Of a stretch of 64,000 nucleotides of DNA, positions 59,089-64,000 are shown piece by piece. Every line of letters starts with the position of its first letter. Position 1 is the stretch's first letter. This DNA comes from an uncultured Collinsella sp. GTDB taxonomy: Bacteria; Actinomycetota; Coriobacteriia; Coriobacteriales; Coriobacteriaceae. The DNA lies in NCBI GenBank assembly GCA_958443265.1, contig CAUCKA010000001.1, positions 186,001 through 250,000 on the forward strand, written 5' to 3'. The notes beneath the pieces are model-generated. The model searched no databases. It saw nothing but the letters and a program-made list of their open reading frames with translations, and was not told the origin of the DNA. The position numbers and the translations under genes are program-made.

Positions 59089-59101
59089 AGGGAGCGAACT
59101 T

Positions 59102-60352
59102 ATGGCTGGGCTGAGAGACGTCAGCGTCTTGTTGGAACCAAAAATGGTGCGGCCAATTAGGCTCACGGAGCTTCTTGTTGCGCAGCTGTGCACGTATTCG
59201 ATGCTGTCAGCGCTGTGCTTTGCGTATCCGCTTTACTTGTTCGATTGCAGCGGATCGTCAACGTTATATGGCGCCGTCGTGGCGACGGCGTTCATACCCG
59301 GCGTACTCGCAACTCCGGTTGGCGGAATCTTGGCGGATAGGGGAAGACATCGCGAGGTCCTCGTGGCACTCGGCATTGCTCTGATGACTGCATCACTGCT
59401 GTCTATCCCCATGAAGCACTCATTGCCTCTTGCGGTCGTCGTAGTAGCGATACTTTGTGTTCAATATGGCGTTCAATCGCTGCTAAAGCCAATGCTCCAA
59501 ATTGAGACAGTGCGCATGGCGGGTGAAGAGAAGGTTGAGCGGGCCACTGCATTGGTTTCGCAGATGACCATGGTGAGCAATATCTTGGGTCCTGTGGTCG
59601 GGACGGCAGTCTATGGGTGCTTTGGCATCGATGCTCTTTGCACAACCGCGTCGGTGGCGTTTGCGATTTCAGCTCTCTTGTTTGGGGTCGCACTCAAGCA
59701 AAATGCCTCATCTGAAACGATGAGAGACGGCGCGACTCGTACGACATGCCGAAACGATTTTCGGGAGTCGATTCGGTATCTGTTGCAAAATGCACCATTG
59801 GTCGCTGTGATTTTGCTTGCGGCAGTTTTGAACCTTGCGTTGGTTGGGCTAACGATTGGCGCTCCCATTATTGTTACAAAGCATCTCGGCATGCAATCGT
59901 CCTGCGTTGGGATAGTTGAGGTTGCTATGGGCTTGGGTGGTCTTGCCGGCAGTGGCTTGGTCGGCATTTCGCCGCATCGTTTTTCTTTCAATGACATATG
60001 TCGATATGTTGCGATGATCTGTTTTGGAGTCGCACCGATTATTGTCGCGCAACTGTTCAGCGCAGATGCATGCGTGTTCACCGTGTTTGCGGTTGGTTCG
60101 GCATGGGTCATGGTGTGGGCAAGCATTGCGTCGGTTGAAATCATCGCGTTTGTTCAGCGGGCAGCGCCGACTGAACTCTGCGGAAAAGTGCTTTCGGTCG
60201 TTTACATGGTCCTTTCCTGCGCAACGCCGATCGGGCAATTGGTGTACGGGATTGCATATGATCGATGGGCACCGGCGTTTGTATTCGCAGCCATGCTGGC
60301 GGTGCTGACGCTGACGATGGCGCTGTTTTATCGGCTGAAAAGTCGCTCGTAA
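59102..60352 (+). CDS. MFS transporter
   Basis: 416 residues, twelve membrane helices. The loop between helices 2 and 3 reads GGILADRGRHREVL, the MFS signature. N-terminal helices start at TELLVAQLCTYSMLSALCFAYPLYLF. It looks like a drug-efflux type (DHA group) from layout and the adjacent TetR gene. Lower GC in places than the flanking genes suggests acquisition together with tetR. Confidence 0.87.
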   Translation: MAGLRDVSVLLEPKMVRPIRLTELLVAQLCTYSMLSALCFAYPLYLFDCSGSSTLYGAVVATAFIPGVLATPVGGILADRGRHREVLVALGIALMTASLLSIPMKHSLPLAVVVVAILCVQYGVQSLLKPMLQIETVRMAGEEKVERATALVSQMTMVSNILGPVVGTAVYGCFGIDALCTTASVAFAISALLFGVALKQNASSETMRDGATRTTCRNDFRESIRYLLQNAPLVAVILLAAVLNLALVGLTIGAPIIVTKHLGMQSSCVGIVEVAMGLGGLAGSGLVGISPHRFSFNDICRYVAMICFGVAPIIVAQLFSADACVFTVFAVGSAWVMVWASIASVEIIAFVQRAAPTELCGKVLSVVYMVLSCATPIGQLVYGIAYDRWAPAFVFAAMLAVLTLTMALFYRLKSRS

Positions 60353-60427
60353 CGATTGATTTAACGCACTGGGGCACTGTGGTTTTGCGGAAGCGAATGC
60401 CCTGGCGCGTTGGAACACCCTTGCATA

Positions 60428-60479
60428 GGCGTGCCTCTCTTTCGTCTAAAATAACGTGCAGACGAAAGAGAGGCACGCC
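60428..60479 (+). promoter_or_regulatory. Perfect 20-bp inverted repeat ending one base before a start codon
   Basis: GGCGTGCCTCTCTTTCGTCT (60428-60447) is the exact complement of 60460-60479; the loop is AAAATAACGTGC. The right arm contains the GAGAGG ribosome site of the HAD gene (ATG 60481). TAAAAT spans the arm-loop junction and might be a -10 box. Confidence 0.8.
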
Positions 60480-60480
60480 C

Positions 60481-61338
60481 ATGATCAAGATGTTCGCGAG
60501 TGACTTAGACGGAACGCTGCTTAACGCCCTGCACGAGGCGGACGGGACTATCCGCCGTGCCATTCGCGAGCTGACCGAGGCCGGCTTGCATGTGGTTCCC
60601 GCGACCGGACGCTCGACGTTGCCAATCGGCGAGCATGGCTTTACAGGCCTGGCGCTTGACGCCTGCTGCTCCAACGGATCCATCGTGCGCGACAGTCATG
60701 GCGAGGTGCTCAAAACCTGGACCGTCGACCCGCAGGTCACTGAGGAACTGCTCAAGGCGTTCCCGGACATTTGCTTTGATTGTTCCACGCCCGATGGCAT
60801 GTACTCGAGCGGTTCGTTCGAGATGCATCAGGCGGGCTTTAAAAAGGACAGCCCCATCAAGCGTATTGTGATGCGCGGTATGCGTGCACGTGGCGGGTAT
60901 CACGAGGAACAGTATTTCGGCCAGTCGATCGGTGACATCCTGCGCCACGATGTGTGCAAGATCAACTGTCGCGTGACCTCGCCCGAGCTGGAGCGCGACC
61001 TTAAGGCGTATCTGGCCGAGCGCTCGGACCGCGTGGTCAACGCGCCGTTCGACCCCGTGATGTTCGAGATCACGGACGTGGCGTGCAACAAGGGCGAGAG
61101 CGTGGCTTGGCTGGCGGGCTACTACGGGATTGCCGAGGATGAGGTCGCGGTCTACGGCGACGGCGGCAACGACATCGCCATGCTCAAACGCTTCCGCCAC
61201 AGCTACGCGACCAAAAACGCAAGCGATGCAGCTAAGGCCGCCGCGAGCGCGACCATCGGCAACTGCATGGTCCACGCCGTCCCCAAACACATGATCGCCA
61301 CCATGCGCAAGCAGAACTCCCGCACCATCATCGAATAA
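60481..61338 (+). CDS. HAD-superfamily (Cof-type) phosphatase
   Basis: 285 residues. The motif I acid pair is in FASDLDGTLLN, motif II in VVPATGRSTLP, and motif III/IV in NKGESVAWLAGYYGI and AVYGDGGNDIAMLKRF. A C2-type cap lies between. Cof-type enzymes dephosphorylate sugar phosphates or nucleotides such as PLP or FMN. The start is fixed by the first ATG after the hairpin; its ribosome site is inside the hairpin's right arm. Confidence 0.9.
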   Translation: MIKMFASDLDGTLLNALHEADGTIRRAIRELTEAGLHVVPATGRSTLPIGEHGFTGLALDACCSNGSIVRDSHGEVLKTWTVDPQVTEELLKAFPDICFDCSTPDGMYSSGSFEMHQAGFKKDSPIKRIVMRGMRARGGYHEEQYFGQSIGDILRHDVCKINCRVTSPELERDLKAYLAERSDRVVNAPFDPVMFEITDVACNKGESVAWLAGYYGIAEDEVAVYGDGGNDIAMLKRFRHSYATKNASDAAKAAASATIGNCMVHAVPKHMIATMRKQNSRTIIE

Positions 61339-61339
61339 T

Positions 61340-61371
61340 AATGTGACAAAGGGACTGCCCCTCGTCACATT
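61340..61371. repeat. Palindrome AATGTGAC/GTCACATT with AAAGGGACTGCCCC loop
   Basis: Perfect eight-base arms right after the HAD stop codon; shares the GGGACTG-type loop with other small palindromes here. Confidence 0.65.
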
Positions 61372-61395
61372 CTAAATATTGCCTTTACGTGTTGA

Positions 61396-61440
61396 TGCAC
61401 ACGGTGTGCAATAATACTCGCACTGTGCAATAGCGCACAG
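61396..61440. promoter_or_regulatory. Two dyads upstream of the second tetR gene
   Basis: TGCACAC-G-GTGTGCA (61396-61410) and CTGTGC...GCACAG (61423-61440) share the half-site TGTGC and lie before the tetR start; likely autoregulatory operators. Confidence 0.5.
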
Positions 61441-61461
61441 GCTGAGTAACAAGGAGGACGC

Positions 61462-62172
61462 TTGTCCCAGCTCGAGAAATGCGACCGCCGGTCCCTTCGC
61501 TCGCAGCGTGCCCTTCGCCAGGCACTTGCCAGCGAGCTTGCCGAAAGCGGCGACCTTTCGCGCATTAATGTCGCGTCGCTCACCGAGCGCGCTGGCCTTA
61601 CGCGCCGCACGTTCTATTCGCACTACCGCGATATCCCCGACTTTATCAATCAAATCGAGGACGGCTTGCTGGCTGAGATCCGTGAGCGCATTGAGCTCAT
61701 CACCGCAGCTCAGCTGCCTGATCTCTATCACAACATCGATGAGCTCGAGCCGGCGCCCGGTTCGGTTGAGCTGCTGCGTTATCTTGCGGCCAACCGCGAC
61801 TTAATTGGTGCGCTGCTGGGTCCGGGCGGCGACCAGGCCTTCATTAAAAGGATCATCGACACCGCGCGTGAGGCTGTGGTGCCGCGTGCGCAGACGGGCA
61901 TTTTGGGCCTGGCGCTGGGCACGTTCTTTGACTACTACGTCACCTACGTCGTGAGTGCCGAGGTCGGCCTGATTCAGCGCTGGTTTGAGCGTGGGCTCAC
62001 CGAATCGCCCGAGGCCATGGCACGCATTATGACGGTGCTCGCTTTTGTGCGCCCTGGTGACCTGTATGGCCAACCCATCGATATCAACGTGCCGGAATAC
62101 GGCATGAAGCTATTGAACTTGCAGCTCGAGGACGCGGCCGACACCGCCGCAACCGTCGAGTCCAACAACTAA
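61462..62172 (+). CDS. TetR-family regulator
   Basis: 236 residues from TTG 61462, with AAGGAGGA five bases upstream; no in-frame ATG fits as well. LRSQRALRQALASELAESGDLSRINVASLTERAGLTRRTFYSHYRDIPDFINQI is a TetR/AcrR helix-turn-helix, and the C-terminal part resembles the TetR_C-type domain of DhaS-like regulators. It lies 11 bases before the activator ATPase gene and is probably co-transcribed with and regulating it. Confidence 0.87.
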   Translation: MSQLEKCDRRSLRSQRALRQALASELAESGDLSRINVASLTERAGLTRRTFYSHYRDIPDFINQIEDGLLAEIRERIELITAAQLPDLYHNIDELEPAPGSVELLRYLAANRDLIGALLGPGGDQAFIKRIIDTAREAVVPRAQTGILGLALGTFFDYYVTYVVSAEVGLIQRWFERGLTESPEAMARIMTVLAFVRPGDLYGQPIDINVPEYGMKLLNLQLEDAADTAATVESNN

Positions 62173-62183
62173 GAGGAGAGACA

Positions 62184-64000
62184 ATGAGCAAGCTCGTCGA
62201 GGGCATTAAGGATCGTGTGGTCGCTGCCGCACGCGAGGCCGCGCCCACCGTGATGGACGCCGCGCAGAAGGCCGCGACCGCGGCTGTCGAGAAAGTTGCC
62301 GAGGCAGTTGCCGATGCCAAGAACGTGGCAGGGGAGGCGTCCGTCACTAGGGAGCCCGCTACCGCCACTGAGCCCGTAGCCGCCGCCCACGCCCCCGAAG
62401 GCGCGATTTTCAACCCCGAGGCCGCCCACGGTAACCTGCACCTGGGCATCGACGTGGGCTCCACCACCGTCAAGCTCGCCGTGCTCAACGACGACAACCA
62501 GATCGTGTACGCCAAGTACCAGCGCCATCACACCGATGTCCGCGCTTGCGCCCGTGACCTGTTCGAGGGTGCTGCGACCGTGCTGCCGACGGCCCAAATG
62601 ACCTGCGCCATTACCGGCTCGGGCGGTCTGCTGCTGTCCCAGTGGCTCGAGCTGGAGTTTGTCCAGGAGGTCATCGCCAGCAAACGCGCCGTCGAGACCC
62701 TCATCCCGGCCACCGACGTCGCCATCGAGCTGGGCGGCGAGGACGCCAAGATCATCTACTTCGATAACGGCATCGAGCAGCGCATGAACGGTACCTGCGC
62801 CGGCGGTACGGGCGCGTTCATCGACCAGATGGCAACCCTGCTGCACACCGACGCGAGCGGCCTCAACGAGCTCGCGGCCAACGCCACCACCATCTATCCC
62901 ATCGCCAGCCGCTGCGGCGTCTTTGCCAAGACCGACGTCCAGCCGCTGCTCAACGAGGGCGCCCGTCCCGAGGATGTGGCCGCCTCCATCTTCCAGGCCG
63001 TCGTGACCCAGACCATCTCGGGCCTGGCGTGCGGCCGTCCCATCCGTGGCAACGTCGCCTTCCTGGGCGGCCCGCTGCAGTACCTCTCCGAGCTGCGCCA
63101 CCGCTTCTACCTCACGCTCAACCTGGACGAGGAGCACCGTATCGTGCCCCAAAACGCTCACCTGTTTGTGGCGAGCGGCGCCGCCATGGCGCACGAGTCC
63201 AATAAGCTCAGCACGTTCCCGCAGCTCATCGAGGCCATCGACAGCTTGGGCGACACGCAGGGTGCCGAGGTCGAGCGTCTGGATCCGCTCTTTGCCACCG
63301 ACGAGGACTTTGCTGAGTTCAAGAACCGCCACGACCAGGAAGTCGTCCCCAAGGGCAAGCTCGACGGCTACACCGGCCGCGTGTTCATCGGCATCGACGC
63401 CGGCTCCACCACCATGAAGGCCGCGCTCGTGGGCGAGGACGGTCAGCTGCTGCACACCTGGTACGGCAACAACAACGGTGACATCCTGGGCACGGCCAAG
63501 GTCATCATGGCCGATTTCTACAACCACATTCCCGCGGGCTGCACCATCGGCCACGTGACCACCACGGGCTACGGCGAGGCGCTGCTCATCGAGGCCCTCA
63601 AGGCCGACTCCGGCGAGATCGAGACCGTCGCGCACCTGCGCGGCGCCAAGGCATTCCTGCCCGGCGTCGAGTTTATCCTGGACATCGGCGGCCAGGACAT
63701 GAAGTGTCTGCGCGTCAAGGACGGCGTCATCGAGCACATCATGCTCAACGAGGCCTGCTCGTCGGGCTGCGGCAGCTTTATCGAGAGTTTCGCCGTGTCT
63801 ATGAACATGGACGTGCGCGCGTTTGCCGATGCCGCCATTCATGCCAAGGCCCCCGTCGACCTGGGCAGCCGCTGCACGGTCTTTATGAACTCGCGCGTCA
63901 AGCAGGCGCAAAAGGAAGGCGCCACGGTGGGCGACATCGCGGCCGGCCTGTCTTATTCCGTCATCAAGAATGCCCTGTTCAAGGTCATTAAGCTGCGCGA
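62184..64000 (+). CDS. 2-hydroxyacyl-CoA dehydratase activator-type ATPase (BadF/BadG/BcrA/BcrD family), two-module, 5' part
   Basis: 605 residues are read before the window ends. ATG 62184 follows GAGGAGAG. Residues 1-85 are an Ala-rich helical and low-complexity leader. Module 1 starts at LHLGIDVGSTTVKLAV (86-100) with ELGGEDAKIIYF, NGTCAGGTGAFID and ASRCGVFAKTD; module 2 starts near 401 with FIGIDAGSTTMKAALVG and LDIGGQDMKCLR, ACSSGCGSFIESF and GSRCTVFMNS. The cysteines should hold a shared 4Fe-4S cluster; ATP hydrolysis drives low-potential electron transfer to a dehydratase or reductase. The usual C-terminal part lies beyond the window. Confidence 0.9.
   Translation, partial: MSKLVEGIKDRVVAAAREAAPTVMDAAQKAATAAVEKVAEAVADAKNVAGEASVTREPATATEPVAAAHAPEGAIFNPEAAHGNLHLGIDVGSTTVKLAVLNDDNQIVYAKYQRHHTDVRACARDLFEGAATVLPTAQMTCAITGSGGLLLSQWLELEFVQEVIASKRAVETLIPATDVAIELGGEDAKIIYFDNGIEQRMNGTCAGGTGAFIDQMATLLHTDASGLNELAANATTIYPIASRCGVFAKTDVQPLLNEGARPEDVAASIFQAVVTQTISGLACGRPIRGNVAFLGGPLQYLSELRHRFYLTLNLDEEHRIVPQNAHLFVASGAAMAHESNKLSTFPQLIEAIDSLGDTQGAEVERLDPLFATDEDFAEFKNRHDQEVVPKGKLDGYTGRVFIGIDAGSTTMKAALVGEDGQLLHTWYGNNNGDILGTAKVIMADFYNHIPAGCTIGHVTTTGYGEALLIEALKADSGEIETVAHLRGAKAFLPGVEFILDIGGQDMKCLRVKDGVIEHIMLNEACSSGCGSFIESFAVSMNMDVRAFADAAIHAKAPVDLGSRCTVFMNSRVKQAQKEGATVGDIAAGLSYSVIKNALFKVIKLR

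Noticed and set aside
62169..63911. A 580-codon minus-strand open frame at the right end
   Set aside because: The plus strand encodes the two-module activator ATPase with intact motifs over the same bases; the minus frame has none.

Overview
The window is a high-GC, densely coded bacterial chromosome segment. I see no tRNA, rRNA, CRISPR array, prophage or insertion sequence. The gene content points to an obligately anaerobic, fermentative gut actinobacterium of the Coriobacteriia, most likely Collinsella or a close relative. It includes pyruvate formate-lyase with its activase, an oxygen-sensitive 2-hydroxyacyl-CoA dehydratase-type activator ATPase, DXS for isoprenoids, a KdgT-type uptake gene, and many short palindromic intergenic repeats. 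The taxonomic call is an inference from gene content and repeat style.

Layout: 1-5.8 kb holds the end of a DAHP synthase, a repeat-rich gap, and a MarR-controlled heterodimeric ABC exporter. 6-8 kb holds an SDR and a 2-keto-3-deoxygluconate permease. 8.4-13.1 kb is the pyruvate formate-lyase locus. There the glycyl-radical domain is encoded by its own small gene downstream of a truncated main subunit, followed by degV and the activase pflA. 13.1-14.8 kb has a serine-hydrolase remnant, an MTA/SAH nucleosidase and the EngB GTPase. 15-20.3 kb is the aspartate-family amino-acid block: thrB and thrC on the minus strand, lysC and asd on the plus strand. 20.7-25.7 kb has ogt, a two-component system, an AIM24-like protein and a CLC-type anion antiporter. 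26-30.3 kb has a GyrI-like protein and a MacB/FtsX-type ABC pair. 31-40 kb has an XRE membrane regulator, 6-phosphofructokinase, an Ntn-type amidase, an M18 aminopeptidase, an RHH/PIN toxin-antitoxin pair, a 2-hydroxyacid dehydrogenase and a SEC-C methionine aminopeptidase. 40-48 kb has a radical SAM protein, an alpha/beta hydrolase, a GGDEF-like/REC/HD-GYP protein with an Hpt partner, a DUF2975/XRE pair and an ABC-2 exporter. 48-52 kb has a C26 peptidase and a polar amino-acid ABC importer. 52.6-64 kb has dxs, an HD protein, a CmpB-family membrane protein, amt-glnK, a TetR/MFS pair, a HAD phosphatase, another TetR regulator and the start of a large two-module activator ATPase.

The most unusual material is in two places. 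First, the split pyruvate formate-lyase: the two catalytic cysteines are in one polypeptide and the radical glycine in another, with two stem-loops between the genes. Second, the intergenic DNA: at least eight families of palindromic elements occur. One family has three copies, downstream of the grcA-like gene, thrB and asd, all in the sense orientation. It keeps a fixed internal-loop sequence while three separate helices change completely yet remain complementary. This is the pattern expected of a selected structured RNA or single-stranded DNA element, and I do not recognise it as a named class.
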